A stretch of DNA of 64,000 bases from Jannaschia sp. S6380 (GCF_023015695.1 NZ_JALKAS010000001.1:1240001-1304000), one strand, 5' to 3'; numbered from the stretch's first letter, positions 11,813 through 20,706 are shown. The notes: generated from the letters alone by a model not told the origin. Translations and numbers: made by a program.

Positions 11813-12137
11813 GGAGATGCTCGCCTTTCGGGGCCCGCGGGCCCGACGCCGCCTGCGGCCGCGACCCTTGGGCGGCGGCGCGGTTCAGATCCGTCGCGCG
11901 TGATCCGGCGGGGCCTTCATCGCCCACATCACCGCGACCGCCGCCGGAACGCCCCTGCGGGCGCCGAGGGCGAAGATGCGGTGCGGTGTGAGTCGCGGGC
12001 GGAGCATGACCCAGCGTCGCCGCGCCGGAACGCGCCGTCAAGTCCTGCGACATTCCCGCCATAGCCCACCGCGCAGGATCACGGGACGGTTTGGATCGGC
12101 GCGCCCCTGCGCTATGCCCACCCCGACGGAGGCGCCG
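11813..12137. other. Intergenic region, no recognised gene
   Basis: This GC-rich stretch separates the divergent demethylase operon and aroQ. A good ribosome-binding site (GGAGG) lies just before aroQ. On the minus strand a 40-codon open frame (12007 down to 11885) exists but lacks a ribosome-binding site. I recognise no tRNA, riboswitch or clear promoter in it. Confidence 0.5.
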
Positions 12138-12566
12138 ATGACCGAAATACTCGTGCTGAACGGACCGAACCTGAACCTGCTCGGCCAGCGGGAACCCGAT
12201 ATCTACGGCGCCGCCACGCTGGCCGATGTCGAGACGTCGTGCCGGGCGCTGGATCTGGCCGAAGTGACGTTCCGACAGTCCAACCACGAGGGGCAGCTCG
12301 TCGACTGGATCCAGGAGGCGCGGGGCACCTTCGATGCGATCGTCATCAACCCGGGCGCCTACAGCCATACGTCGATCGCGATCCTCGATGCGCTGTCCGC
12401 CTTCAAGGGCCGCGTGGTGGAGGTGCATGTCTCGAACATCCACCGGCGCGAGGCGTTCCGGCATCATTCCTATGTCTCGAACCGGGCGGATGCGGTGATC
12501 GCGGGGCTGGGGGTCGAAGGGTATCTCGCCGCGCTGCGCTGGCTTGCCGGTCAGGGCGACAGGTAG
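12138..12566 (+). CDS. aroQ: 3-dehydroquinate dehydratase, type II
   Basis: This 142-residue protein is the small dodecameric type II dehydroquinase of the shikimate pathway, converting 3-dehydroquinate to 3-dehydroshikimate. The family motifs are clear: [19 protein letters not shown] near the N-terminus with the catalytic Arg and Tyr, then [26 protein letters not shown] with its Asn, and [18 protein letters not shown] with the catalytic His. A GGAGG ribosome-binding site precedes the ATG. Its last 16 bases overlap the convergent ROK regulator gene. Confidence 0.97.
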   Translation: MTEILVLNGPNLNLLGQREPDIYGAATLADVETSCRALDLAEVTFRQSNHEGQLVDWIQEARGTFDAIVINPGAYSHTSIAILDALSAFKGRVVEVHVSNIHRREAFRHHSYVSNRADAVIAGLGVEGYLAALRWLAGQGDR

Positions 12567-13705
12567 CCCTCCATGATCGGCTGATAGGCCGACCCGAGCG
12601 CCCCTGCCATCACACCCAGCGATCCTTCCACGACATCCGGGCGGCGGATGCCGCGCGTGTCCGCCCGCGCCAGCCGCGCGCGGGTGACCGCCACCAGACG
12701 GGTGCGCACCGCGTCGGGAAAGGAGCCGTCGATCACCACCCGGGGCAACGACAGCACGGCCGTCGTCGCCACGATGGCCATGGCCAGATGGCGGGCCGTC
12801 ACCGAGATCCAATCGTCGAGCGCCTCGCCGAAGCCCGCCCATTCCATCGTGGTCAGATCCGCCCCGGGCCGGATCTTCCCTTCCTCGGCCAGCCGTCGTT
12901 CCAGCAGGTAGATTGATGCGTGGTCGATCAGCTGATGGCCGGCCGTATCGGGGTCCCGCAGGGGCAGCGAGCCGAACGCCCCCGCGTTTCCATCCGGGCC
13001 CTGGTGGATGCGGCCGTTCAGGACGATGCCCCCGCCGACGAACGCGCCCACGTAGAAATAGGCGAAGTCGCCCGGCCCCGCGCTCGCGCCGAAGGCCTGC
13101 TCCCCGGCGCAGGCGAGCGTCGCGTCATTGCCGACGATGACCGGAAGCGCGGATAGCGCCGCGATCTCCGCCGCCAGGTCGAACGATCGCCAAGCCCGCA
13201 TCTCGCCGGGCGGGGCACCCAGCTGGTCGTGCCAGTTCCACAGCTCGAACGGCGTCGCGACGCCGATTCCGGCCAGGCGGGCCGTGCCCCCGGGCAACGC
13301 GGAGCGCAGGCGTCGCACGGCTTCGCCTGCGAACCCGGTCACGCTGCTGGGCGTCGGATAGGCGTAGTTCAGCACCTCCCGCCCGCGCAGACGACCCACG
13401 AGGTCGATGGCCACCATATCCACCCGCCGCCGCCCGATCCTGAGGCCCAGCGAGAACAGCCCATCGGGGTTCAGGGCCAGCGGCACCGAAGGCTTGCCCA
13501 CGCGCCCACGCACCGCCGGTCGGCGCAGCAGCAGGCCATCCGCCTCGAGCGCGCGGGACACGACGCTGGCCGATTGCGCCGACAGGCCGGTCGCGCGGGC
13601 GATCCCGGCCCCCGCGAGCGGCCCCATCCGGCGAACCGTCGACAGGATCAGGCGTTCCGTCGGGCTTCGACGCCCGGCATGGGCGGGGGCGGAACTCTCG
13701 GGCAC
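12551..13705 (-). CDS. ROK-family transcriptional repressor of the frc operon
   Basis: This 384-residue regulator has an N-terminal winged helix (about residues 12-70, [22 protein letters not shown]) and a ROK sugar-binding domain with [26 protein letters not shown] and [17 protein letters not shown]. The CXCGXXGCXE zinc motif of many ROK proteins is missing, as in some XylR/NagC-like members. I chose the GTG at 13705 because a perfect GGAGG lies 5 bases upstream; longer in-frame extensions run into frcB. It is divergent from frcBCAK and probably represses it until the sugar binds. A TAAATC-N5-GATTTA palindrome in the gap is the likely operator. Confidence 0.85.
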   Translation of the reverse strand: MPESSAPAHAGRRSPTERLILSTVRRMGPLAGAGIARATGLSAQSASVVSRALEADGLLLRRPAVRGRVGKPSVPLALNPDGLFSLGLRIGRRRVDMVAIDLVGRLRGREVLNYAYPTPSSVTGFAGEAVRRLRSALPGGTARLAGIGVATPFELWNWHDQLGAPPGEMRAWRSFDLAAEIAALSALPVIVGNDATLACAGEQAFGASAGPGDFAYFYVGAFVGGGIVLNGRIHQGPDGNAGAFGSLPLRDPDTAGHQLIDHASIYLLERRLAEEGKIRPGADLTTMEWAGFGEALDDWISVTARHLAMAIVATTAVLSLPRVVIDGSFPDAVRTRLVAVTRARLARADTRGIRRPDVVEGSLGVMAGALGSAYQPIMEGYLSP

Positions 13706-13753
13706 GGCGCCCTCCGGCAATGGGGACCCGGGCAGAATGACCGGTCCGGCATA

Positions 13754-13770
13754 TAAATCAACTAGATTTA
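13754..13770. promoter_or_regulatory. Putative ROK operator between the regulator and frcB
   Basis: A perfect inverted repeat TAAATC-AACTA-GATTTA sits in a short AT-rich island in otherwise GC-rich DNA, within the 145-base divergent gap. A TTGACG element (13775-13780) follows immediately and could be the -35 box of frcB, which would place the palindrome where a repressor blocks polymerase. No good -10 match is visible at standard spacing. Confidence 0.55.
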
Positions 13771-13850
13771 CATATTGACGGAGGCAGGCGGAATCTGACA
13801 CGCTTCGATCAGTCCGTGTGCCATCGCCGCGGAACATCTGGGAGGATAGA

Positions 13851-14867
13851 ATGAAGAAGTTGCTTGCCGGGTCGGCCGTGGCCGCCCTTTCGATGACGGG
13901 TGCCGCGTTCGCCGACGCCCATGGGACGACCGCCTGCCTGATCACCAAGACCGACATCAACCCGTTCTTCGTCAAGATGCGCGAAGGCGCCACGGCCAAG
14001 GCCGAGGAACTGGGCGTGTCGCTGCAATCCTACGCCGGCGAGGTCGATGGCGACCACGAGGCGCAGGTCGACGCGATCGAGACCTGCATCGCCGCCGGCG
14101 CCAAGGGCATCCTGATCACCGCATCCGACACCAAGGCCATCGTCGAGCCGCTGCGGGCCGCCCGCGATCAGGGCATCCTCGTCATCGCGCTCGACACCCC
14201 GCTGGAGCCGATCGATGCGGCCGACGCGACCTTCGCCACCGACAATTTCGAGGCGGGCCGCCTGATCGGCGCCTGGGCCGCAGCTTCGGTCGACGACCCG
14301 GAGAACGCCAAGATCGCCATGCTGGACCTGGCCGAAAGCCAGCCTTCGGTCGGTGTGCTGCGCGATCAGGGGTTCCTGACCGGCTTCGGGATCGACGTGA
14401 AGGACCCGAACCGTTGGGGCGACGAGGACGACCCCCGCATCGTCGGCAACGAGGTCACCGCCGGCAACGAGGAAGGCGGCCGGACCGCGATGGAGAACCT
14501 GCTGCTGCAGGACCCGGAAATCAACGTGGTCTATACCATCAACGAACCCGCCGCCGCCGGCGCCTATGAGGCGCTCAAGGCGATGGGTCGCGACGGCGAA
14601 GTCCTGATCGTGTCGGTCGACGGTGGCTGCCCTGGCGTGCAGAACGTGGCCGACGGCGTGATCGGCGCGACGTCGCAGCAATACCCGCTGCTGATGGCAT
14701 CCCTCGGGATCGAGGCGATCGCGCAGTTCGCCGAGGACGGAACCGTCCCCGAGCCGACCGAGGGGCTGGACTTCACCAATACCGGCGTGAACCTTGTGAC
14801 CGACGCGCCGGTGGACGGGGTCGAGTCGATCTCGGTCTCCGAAGGACAGGATCGCTGCTGGGGCTGA
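13851..14867 (+). CDS. frcB: Sugar ABC transporter periplasmic binding protein (FrcB-type)
   Basis: This 338-residue periplasmic binding protein has a classic signal peptide (MKKLLAGS... cut near AFADA, about residues 20-22) and a Peripla_BP_4 fold with [34 protein letters not shown] and [16 protein letters not shown]. It belongs to the ribose/fructose cluster (CUT2) of ABC binding proteins; gene order and sequence match FrcB of rhizobia, which binds fructose, mannose and ribose. GGGAGGA precedes the ATG. It is the first gene of frcBCAK and is followed by strong hairpins before frcC. Confidence 0.9.
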   Translation: MKKLLAGSAVAALSMTGAAFADAHGTTACLITKTDINPFFVKMREGATAKAEELGVSLQSYAGEVDGDHEAQVDAIETCIAAGAKGILITASDTKAIVEPLRAARDQGILVIALDTPLEPIDAADATFATDNFEAGRLIGAWAAASVDDPENAKIAMLDLAESQPSVGVLRDQGFLTGFGIDVKDPNRWGDEDDPRIVGNEVTAGNEEGGRTAMENLLLQDPEINVVYTINEPAAAGAYEALKAMGRDGEVLIVSVDGGCPGVQNVADGVIGATSQQYPLLMASLGIEAIAQFAEDGTVPEPTEGLDFTNTGVNLVTDAPVDGVESISVSEGQDRCWG

Positions 14868-14885
14868 CGACCCAGCGGCGGGTCG
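14868..14885 (+). other. Hairpin immediately after frcB stop
   Basis: The arms CGACCC and GGGTCG pair perfectly around an AGCGGC loop starting at the first base after the frcB stop codon. It is the first of at least two stem-loops in the 128-base frcB-frcC gap. Confidence 0.5.
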
Positions 14886-14940
14886 CCCCCTTGCGGGGCG
14901 GCCCCGCGCCGACATGAGCGCTGCGCGGACGGCGCCGCGC

Positions 14941-14972
14941 GGGCCTGGCGGGCGAATGCGCCCGGCAGGCCC
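14941..14972 (+). other. Strong intercistronic hairpin between frcB and frcC
   Basis: The arms GGGCCTG (14941-14947) with CAGGCCC (14966-14972), and CGGGCG (14949-14954) with CGCCCG (14959-14964), form a 13-bp stem with one G-G mismatch and an AATG loop. No T tract follows, so it is more likely an mRNA-stabilising or partial attenuating element than a full terminator. The frcC ribosome-binding site lies about 10 bases downstream. Confidence 0.65.
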
Positions 14973-14995
14973 CGCATTCCACGGAAGGGAGCCAG

Positions 14996-16066
14996 ATGGC
15001 CGAGACCACCGAAACGGGCACCGCGACGGAACGGGTTGCCGAGTTCGAGCACGGCCGGCACGGCCCCCTGGCCCGCGTCCAGCACGTCCTGCACAACGCA
15101 CCGACCCTCGTGCCCATCATCATCCTGGCGCTGTCGGTTGTGGCCTTCACGGTCGCCACCGACGGGCGGCTGCTCACCGGTCTGGCGATCAAGATCACGC
15201 TTGAGCAGACCGCGATCATCGCGATCCTCGCCTGCGCGCAGACCCTGATCATCCTGACGGCGGGGATCGACCTGTCGGTCGGCGCCGTCATGGTGCTGGC
15301 CTACGTCATCATGGGGCATCTGGGCGTCACCTACGGCGTGCCGGCCCCGCTCTCGATCCTGGCGGGGATGCTGGTGGCGATGGCGCTGGGTTGCGTGAAC
15401 GGCCTGCTGGTAACCCGCGTGCGCCTGCCACCGTTCATCGTGACGCTGGGCATGTGGCAGATCGTGCTGGCGACGGTGTTTCTCTATACCGGGTCGCAAT
15501 CCATCCGCAGTCAGGACATCGACGCGGCCGCCCCGATGCTCAAGGTCTTCGGCGAGCGGGTCGAGATCGGCGACTGGTCGCTGCGCATCATGGGGGCGCC
15601 CACGATCTATGCGGTGGTGCTGGTGGTGCTGCTGTTCGCGACGTTCTGGTACGTGCTCAACCGGACGGCCTGGGGGCGCCATGTCTATGCCGTGGGCGAC
15701 GACCGGGAGTCGGCCGAGCTGGCCGGCGTGCGCGCCGACCGCGTGCTGCTGTCGGTCTATGTGGTGGCCGGTGCCATCGTCGGCCTCGCCGCCTGGGCCG
15801 CCATCGGGCGGGTCGGCTCCATCTCGCCCTCCAGCTTCGCCGAGGCAAATCTCGACAGCATCGCCGCCGTCGTCATCGGCGGCACCTCGCTGTTCGGCGG
15901 GCGCGGCACGATCCTCGGTACGCTGTTCGGCGCGCTGACGGTCGGCGTCTTCTCGACCGGCCTGAAGCTGGCGGGCGCGAACCCGCAATGGGTCCTGTTC
16001 GCGTCCGGCTGCCTGATCATTCTGGCCGTGGCCCTGGACCAATGGATCCGGAGGATTTCGACATGA
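14996..16066 (+). CDS. frcC: Sugar ABC transporter permease (FrcC-type)
   Basis: The 356-residue protein is an inner-membrane permease of the BPD_transp_2 (ribose/xylose/fructose) family. It has a hydrophilic N-terminus of about 40 residues, then about nine membrane segments. The family motif ILTAGIDLSVGAVM is at about residues 85-98, and the coupling-region motif AYAVGDD/RESAELAGVRADR appears as HVYAVGDDRESAELAGVRAD. It forms the transmembrane channel paired with FrcA. Its stop overlaps the frcA start by 4 bases (ATGA). Confidence 0.92.
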   Translation: MAETTETGTATERVAEFEHGRHGPLARVQHVLHNAPTLVPIIILALSVVAFTVATDGRLLTGLAIKITLEQTAIIAILACAQTLIILTAGIDLSVGAVMVLAYVIMGHLGVTYGVPAPLSILAGMLVAMALGCVNGLLVTRVRLPPFIVTLGMWQIVLATVFLYTGSQSIRSQDIDAAAPMLKVFGERVEIGDWSLRIMGAPTIYAVVLVVLLFATFWYVLNRTAWGRHVYAVGDDRESAELAGVRADRVLLSVYVVAGAIVGLAAWAAIGRVGSISPSSFAEANLDSIAAVVIGGTSLFGGRGTILGTLFGALTVGVFSTGLKLAGANPQWVLFASGCLIILAVALDQWIRRIST

Positions 16067-16842
16067 GCGACCCCATCCTGAAGGCGCGCGGCCTGGTCAA
16101 GCGCTATGGCCGGGTCACCGCGCTCGATCATTGCGACTTCGACCTCTACCCGGGCGAGATCCTGGCCGTCATCGGGGACAACGGGGCGGGGAAGTCATCG
16201 CTTATCAAGGCGCTGTCGGGGGCGGTCGTTCCCGATGCGGGCACCATCGAACTGGAAGGGCGGCCTGTCCGCTTCACCAGCCCCAACCAGGGCCGCGAGG
16301 CGGGGATCGAGACCGTCTACCAGACGCTTGCCATGTCGCCCGCCCTGTCCATCGCCGACAACATGTTCATGGGCCGCGAGCTGCGGAAATCCGGCCCGCT
16401 GGGCAAATGGTTCCGCATGCTGGACCGTTCGGGGATGGAGAGATTCGCGCGCGACAAGCTGAGCGAGCTGGGCCTGATGACGATCCAGAACATCAACCAG
16501 CCAGTCGAGACGCTGTCGGGCGGCCAGCGTCAGGGCGTCGCCGTGGCCCGTGCCGCGGCCTTCGGATCGAAGGTCATCATCCTTGACGAGCCGACCGCCG
16601 CGCTGGGAGTCAAGGAAAGCCGCAAGGTGCTGGAGCTGATCCAGGATGTGCGGTCGCGCGGCATCCCGATCATCCTGATCAGCCACAACATGCCGCATGT
16701 GTTCGAGGTCGCGGACCGGGTGCACATCCACCGCCTGGGCAAGCGCCTGACGGTGATCGACCCGAAGGCGCACAGCATGTCCGACGCCGTCGCCTACATG
16801 ACCGGCGCCAAGCTGCCCGAGGGCGTCGCGGAGCCGGCGTGA
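16063..16842 (+). CDS. frcA: Sugar ABC transporter ATP-binding protein (FrcA-type)
   Basis: This 259-residue ATPase has a single ABC domain: Walker A GDNGAGKSS (about residues 37-45), the signature LSGGQRQGVAVARA, Walker B VIILDEPTAAL and the H-loop LISHNMPHV. FrcA differs from RbsA/XylG in having only one nucleotide-binding domain, as seen here. It powers import by FrcC with FrcB. It overlaps frcC and frcK by 4 bases each, so the three are translationally coupled. Confidence 0.92.
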   Translation: MSDPILKARGLVKRYGRVTALDHCDFDLYPGEILAVIGDNGAGKSSLIKALSGAVVPDAGTIELEGRPVRFTSPNQGREAGIETVYQTLAMSPALSIADNMFMGRELRKSGPLGKWFRMLDRSGMERFARDKLSELGLMTIQNINQPVETLSGGQRQGVAVARAAAFGSKVIILDEPTAALGVKESRKVLELIQDVRSRGIPIILISHNMPHVFEVADRVHIHRLGKRLTVIDPKAHSMSDAVAYMTGAKLPEGVAEPA

Positions 16843-17456
16843 CCCCCCTGCCTGACGTCGCCCGGCGCATCCTCGCCCTGCCCGCCGGGCGCCGGCTGGT
16901 GGCACTGGCCGGTCCGCCGGCGGCGGGGAAATCGACGATGGCGGCGGAACTGGCCCACGCGGTCTCCGCGCTGGGTCGGCCGGCCCAGGTGGTCCCGATG
17001 GACGGCTTTCACCTGGACAATGCGACACTGGACCGGATGGGCCTGCGCGACCGCAAGGGCGCCCCCGAGACGTTCGACATCGAAGGCCTGACATCGCTGG
17101 TGCGCGCCGTGCGCGGGGGTGGCACGCATCCGTTCCCCGTTTTCGACCGCACGGCGGATGCGGTGATCGCCGATGGCGGCACGTTGACTGCCGAGATTGC
17201 GATATTTGAAGGCAATTATCTCCTCCTCGACGCGGACGGCTGGCGCGCGCTGCACCCGCTCTGGGACATGACGGTCGCCCTGACCCCGCCCGAGATCCTG
17301 CTGGAAGCACGGCTGATCGAGCGATGGACGTCGCATGGCCTGCCCCCGGAAGCGGCACGCGCGCGGGCGGCGCGAAACGATCTGCCGAACGCGCGCCTCG
17401 TGCTCGGCGGGTCAATCCCGGCGGACATGGTGATGGGGCAGCCGACCGGAGGCTAG
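16839..17456 (+). CDS. frcK: P-loop sugar/nucleoside kinase-like protein (FrcK-type)
   Basis: This 205-residue protein begins with a GTG that overlaps the frcA stop (GTGA). It is a P-loop kinase of the phosphoribulokinase/uridine kinase superfamily: Walker A LAGPPAAGKSTMAAEL (about residues 23-38), the acidic substrate motif VPMDGFHLDN, and EGNYLLLD. The position as last gene of frcBCAK matches rhizobial frcK, thought to be a kinase for the imported sugar although its substrate is not firmly known. Its stop codon shares the CTAG tetranucleotide with the stop of the convergent DUF2254 gene. Confidence 0.82.
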   Translation: MTPLPDVARRILALPAGRRLVALAGPPAAGKSTMAAELAHAVSALGRPAQVVPMDGFHLDNATLDRMGLRDRKGAPETFDIEGLTSLVRAVRGGGTHPFPVFDRTADAVIADGGTLTAEIAIFEGNYLLLDADGWRALHPLWDMTVALTPPEILLEARLIERWTSHGLPPEAARARAARNDLPNARLVLGGSIPADMVMGQPTGG

Positions 17457-18670
17457 ATGCCCCTGACCGCGTCCTGCCCTTTCCCGTCGCGCAGACCGTC
17501 GCGGAAGGTCCGAAACGTTTCCAGATGGGGTCCGGGGGGCAGTTCCGCCTCGATCCGGTCCAGCGTCCAGCCGACATGCCGGTCGCAGAGCGGGTCGCTC
17601 GACGTGTAGGGCCGGGCGTTCTCGAAGGACCGGTCCAGCAGGCCGCGGAAGGTCGGCTGGGGCAGATGGACCGGGCCTTCCTGCCGCCCGGCCAGCCCGT
17701 CACCGGTGGCGCCGCCTGCCACGATGCCCGCGCGCATCCAGTTGACGCAGGCGATGGCGGTGAACGGATCGTTCACGCCGGGCGAGAGCGCGCGCGCCGC
17801 GATCTCGACCAGCTGATCCATCAGGAACAGCACGTTCTGCGTCTCGGTCGGCCCCTCGCCCATGGCCATGCTGCCGCGCATGTCGCGCTCGACCTCGTCG
17901 GACACCAGACCGCCCCAGATCCGCAGCATCACCGTCTCCTGGCTCAGGAACGTGCCGACGGGGTGGGGCACGTCGATACCGTACCCCCCCTCCTCGGCAG
18001 CCGAGCGGAGCTGGTCGAGGTCGATCGCCTGCAGATACCCCGCCCGACCCGCGACGAGCGTGGCATCGGGTGGCGTCGGGGGCGGCCGAAAGCCGTCATC
18101 GCCGATATCGGACTGCGCCTCGGCAAGGCGTGTCACCTCCTCGATCAGGCGGCGCCCGAGGCCGGCCGTGATCTTCGAGATGTCGATCATCTCGGGAATG
18201 TGGTGGACGAAATAGATCACCACGCCGATGCAGATGAGCGTCAGCGCCAGGGCCAGCATGATCGACAGATGGGGCACGAAGACCTGCTGCGGCGCGTCCT
18301 CTCCGTCGTGTATCGCGCGCAGGATCACGACGTTGTAGACGAACGTCGCGATGAGGATACCCAGCGACCACTGGTTCACCCGGTCGCGCATGAAGTTCCC
18401 GATCAGCCGCGGCCCGAACTTGCCCGAGGCGAAGGACACCGCGACCAGCGTCATCGAGTACATTACGCCGGTCACACCGAAGATGGACTGCGCCAACACC
18501 GACAGCAGCGCCCGCGCGCCCTCGGGCTGCATCGCGCTGCCGGGCAGGTCCGGCGGCGTGCCGTCGACGGTCAGCGCGGTGTCGATCCAGACGGCCAGCG
18601 CCCCCAGCAGGACCGCCCCCAGCGTCAGCGCACCGGGGATAAACCAGTAGCTGGCCCGCAGATCCGACAT
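17453..18670 (-). CDS. DUF2254 membrane protein
   Basis: The 405-residue product matches DUF2254: an N-terminal RASYWFIPG segment leading into a first membrane helix, then FGVTGVMYSMTLVAVSFASGKFGPRL, SLGILIATFVYNVVILR and a fourth helix IMLALALTLICIGVVIYFVHHIP. A conserved cytoplasmic region follows, with ALSPGVNDPFTAI and DRLVEIAARALS-like segments (here DQLVEIAARALSPG). Four helices are expected within the first 200 residues. Function is unestablished. The start is uncertain: ATG 18670 lacks a good ribosome-binding site, and an in-frame GTG at 18742, directly after the upstream regulator, is an alternative. Confidence 0.75.
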   Translation of the reverse strand: MSDLRASYWFIPGALTLGAVLLGALAVWIDTALTVDGTPPDLPGSAMQPEGARALLSVLAQSIFGVTGVMYSMTLVAVSFASGKFGPRLIGNFMRDRVNQWSLGILIATFVYNVVILRAIHDGEDAPQQVFVPHLSIMLALALTLICIGVVIYFVHHIPEMIDISKITAGLGRRLIEEVTRLAEAQSDIGDDGFRPPPTPPDATLVAGRAGYLQAIDLDQLRSAAEEGGYGIDVPHPVGTFLSQETVMLRIWGGLVSDEVERDMRGSMAMGEGPTETQNVLFLMDQLVEIAARALSPGVNDPFTAIACVNWMRAGIVAGGATGDGLAGRQEGPVHLPQPTFRGLLDRSFENARPYTSSDPLCDRHVGWTLDRIEAELPPGPHLETFRTFRDGLRDGKGQDAVRGI

Positions 18671-18743
18671 CACCTTGACCAGCAGGCCACCCAGATGAAG
18701 GTCCGGAAAGCCCTTGCGGTCGCCTTGCCCGGAACCTGCCACC

Positions 18744-19472
18744 CTAGAACAGCGGCCTGGGCGCCGGCGTGGCCGAGACGCCCGAGGCGGCCTTTTCCAG
18801 CTTGGCCAGATCCGGCACCGTCAGGACACCCTCGCTCCAGTTCGCAAGCTGCATTTCCCGCAACCGGGCGAGCGTCTTATTGGTGTGTACCAGCGACAGT
18901 CCCAAGGCATCCGCCAGGTCCCGCTGACGGAACGGCAGCTCCATCACCCCGTCCATGGCCAACCCCACCATCGCGCCCCGGCGGTAGAGTTTGACCAGCG
19001 CCCAGGCGATCGCCGCGCTTGCCGATCGCTGGCCGATGGTCGACATCGCCTCGCCCAGGAAACGCTCCTCGGACGAGGCCAGCCAGGTCAGGTCGAACGC
19101 CCGGTCGGGATGCGACCGGAACAGGTTCCACAACTCCCCCCGGTCGAAGACGCAGAGCGTCATGCGCGTGGTCGCGCGGACCGAATGGCCCATCTCGCCC
19201 ATCACGCCGGCCTGAAGGCCGATGAAATCGCCCGGGAACACGAAGCTGAGGATCTGACGGCTCTGATCCTCCAGGATCTTGTATCGCAGCCCCAGGCCGT
19301 GCAGCGCGGTAAAGAGCTGCGGGCTGTTCGACCCCTCCATCAGGATTTGGGTCTGCGGCTCCACCGTGAGTTCGCCCACCTTGAACCGCTGCTGAAAGCG
19401 CAGCTCCTCCTCCGTCATGGGCAGGAAGGCGTCTCGTCGGCGCAGGGGGCAGTTCACGCATTTAATGGCCAT
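18744..19472 (-). CDS. Crp/Fnr-family transcriptional regulator
   Basis: This 242-residue protein has an N-terminal cyclic-nucleotide-binding-like beta-roll (about 20-145), a dimerisation helix and a C-terminal helix-turn-helix (FRQRDLADALGLSLVHTNKTLARLRE). The N-terminus carries a CxxC pair (KCVNCPLRR), as in Fnr-like proteins, but I see no third and fourth cysteine in FNR positions, so a [4Fe-4S] oxygen-sensing cluster of FNR type is doubtful. ATG 19472 is preceded by GGAGGGG; an upstream ATG at 19511 is less likely. It could drive the adjoining DUF2254 gene. The signal sensed is unknown. Confidence 0.85.
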   Translation of the reverse strand: MAIKCVNCPLRRRDAFLPMTEEELRFQQRFKVGELTVEPQTQILMEGSNSPQLFTALHGLGLRYKILEDQSRQILSFVFPGDFIGLQAGVMGEMGHSVRATTRMTLCVFDRGELWNLFRSHPDRAFDLTWLASSEERFLGEAMSTIGQRSASAAIAWALVKLYRRGAMVGLAMDGVMELPFRQRDLADALGLSLVHTNKTLARLREMQLANWSEGVLTVPDLAKLEKAASGVSATPAPRPLF

Positions 19473-19580
19473 GGCCCCTCCGCGATCGGCAGCGATCAAA
19501 CCTAATCGCATTTTTATTCAATGCATAGCGCCGAGTGACAACGTCCATTCGCCGGCCTCATGCGGAATCTTGCGGGTCAC

Positions 19581-19605
19581 GGAACTTTCGCAACCATATA
19601 TGGTT
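19581..19605 (+). promoter_or_regulatory. Candidate EcfG-type promoter of the DUF1328 gene
   Basis: GGAAC (19581-19585) and GGTT (19602-19605) are 16 bases apart. The alphaproteobacterial EcfG consensus is GGAAC-N16/17-CGTT, so the -35 is perfect and the -10 has one mismatch. It lies about 50 bases upstream of a small stress-type gene. Confidence 0.45.
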
Positions 19606-19606
19606 G
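19591..19606. promoter_or_regulatory. Perfect 16-bp palindrome overlapping the candidate promoter
   Basis: CAACCATATATGGTTG is a perfect 16-base dyad. It covers the spacer and -10 box of the candidate EcfG promoter, in an AT-rich patch unlike its surroundings. The location suits a repressor or activator operator; the binding protein is unknown. Confidence 0.5.
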
Positions 19607-19655
19607 TCATGTCGATGTCATAGAACATAGCCGCCAATACAGGACGGGCCACGCC

Positions 19656-19820
19656 ATGCTTTCATGGGCGATCATCTTCCTCTCAGTCTCGCTGATTTCA
19701 GGACTGTTCGCCTTTGCGGGGATCGCGGGTGCGTCCGCCGGCGTGGCCCAGGTGCTGGCGCTGGTGTTCGCGGGGCTGTTCGTCGGCGCCGTGGCCTTGG
19801 ATGCGGCAAGGGATTCCTGA
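19656..19820 (+). CDS. DUF1328 small membrane protein
   Basis: This 54-residue protein (MLSWAIIFLSVSLISG... start) has two predicted membrane helices separated by the short loop GIAGASAGVAQ. That layout and length are typical of DUF1328/YtjA-family proteins, which are widespread, of unknown function, and often found with stress genes. A longer in-frame start at 19560 would run over the palindrome and is rejected. The ribosome-binding site AGGA is weak. The upstream candidate EcfG promoter and the neighbouring stress locus suggest membership of the general stress regulon (inference). Confidence 0.78.
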   Translation: MLSWAIIFLSVSLISGLFAFAGIAGASAGVAQVLALVFAGLFVGAVALDAARDS

Positions 19821-19836
19821 CGCGCGGAACGTCGAA

Positions 19837-19863
19837 GGGCCGGCGCGACGGATCGCCCGGCCC
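19837..19863. terminator. Hairpin between DUF1328 gene and convergent phyR
   Basis: Arms GGGCCGG (19837-19843) and CCGGCCC (19857-19863) pair over 7 bp with a 13-base loop. The position between two convergent stops fits a bidirectional terminator, although there is no clear T tract. Confidence 0.5.
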
Positions 19864-19884
19864 AATCGGTCCATGACATGACGG

Positions 19885-20706
19885 TCAGGCGCGCAGCGTC
19901 TCGGTCGACGAGAAGAACATCGCCTGGCTGACGGCCGACTGCACCTGATCTTCCTTGTAGGGCTTCGAGATGAGGAATGCCGGTTCGGGCCGGTCGCCGG
20001 TCAGCAGGCGTTCGGGGAATGCCGTGATGAAGATCACCGGCGTGTCCGGCATCGCCGTCAAAAGGTCGTTGACCGCGTCGATCCCGGAGGAATTGTCCGC
20101 CAGTTGAATGTCGGCGAGGATCAGGTCCGGCCGCTCCCGGTTGCCCAGATCGGTGGCCTCGCTGCGGGTGCGGGCGACGCCGGTGACGGTGTGGCCCAAC
20201 TCCTCGACGATGGCACTCAGGTCGGCGGCGATGATCGGTTCGTCCTCGATCACCATGATGCGGCCCGTGGTCGCGGCCTCCATGTCGGAGCGAGCGGTGG
20301 CGATCAAATGCCGCACTTCATCGCGGTCGGTGTGCATGATCGTGGCGATATCGTCGATCGAGAACTCCTCGACCGTCGAGAGAAGCAGCGCCTCGCGCGT
20401 GTTCGGCGTCAGTTTCCCCAAGAGGTGCTGCGCGCGACCCGCCGCGCCAGGGGACTGGTCCTCCCCCTCGGGCGTCGGATTTCCTGTGGAACTCCAGATG
20501 GCATGAAAGCATTTGTACAGCACGACCCTCGCGCGCGTGTCGTGTTCGAATGCGGACCGATCCTCGAGGATCGCCTCCAGGGTGGCGATGGCATAGCGGT
20601 CGCCGCTAGCCTGGGAGCCGGTCAGCGAGCGTGCGTACCGGCGGAGATACGGAAGTTCCCCGGCAATGCGATCAGAAAGATTGACCGCGTTTTCTGTTGT
20701 ATCCAT
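19885..20706 (-). CDS. phyR: General stress response anti-anti-sigma factor PhyR
   Basis: The 273-residue protein has the diagnostic PhyR design: an N-terminal sigma-factor-like domain (about residues 10-140, with LRRYARSLTGSQASGDRYA and a sigma4-like segment VEEFSIDDIATIMHTDRDEVRHLIATAR), followed by a receiver domain (about 148-265). The receiver has the acidic pair Glu154-Asp155, the phosphoacceptor Asp199 (LILADIQ) and Lys248. When phosphorylated, PhyR binds NepR and frees EcfG. It is divergent from nepR-ecfG, and the 107-base gap carries an EcfG-type promoter pointing to phyR. Confidence 0.97.
   Translation of the reverse strand: MDTTENAVNLSDRIAGELPYLRRYARSLTGSQASGDRYAIATLEAILEDRSAFEHDTRARVVLYKCFHAIWSSTGNPTPEGEDQSPGAAGRAQHLLGKLTPNTREALLLSTVEEFSIDDIATIMHTDRDEVRHLIATARSDMEAATTGRIMVIEDEPIIAADLSAIVEELGHTVTGVARTRSEATDLGNRERPDLILADIQLADNSSGIDAVNDLLTAMPDTPVIFITAFPERLLTGDRPEPAFLISKPYKEDQVQSAVSQAMFFSSTETLRA

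Noticed and set aside
11885..12007. A 40-codon minus-strand open frame ([15 protein letters not shown]... start) upstream of the demethylase operon.
   Set aside because: It has no ribosome-binding site or recognisable family; an open frame of this length is expected by chance at this GC content.
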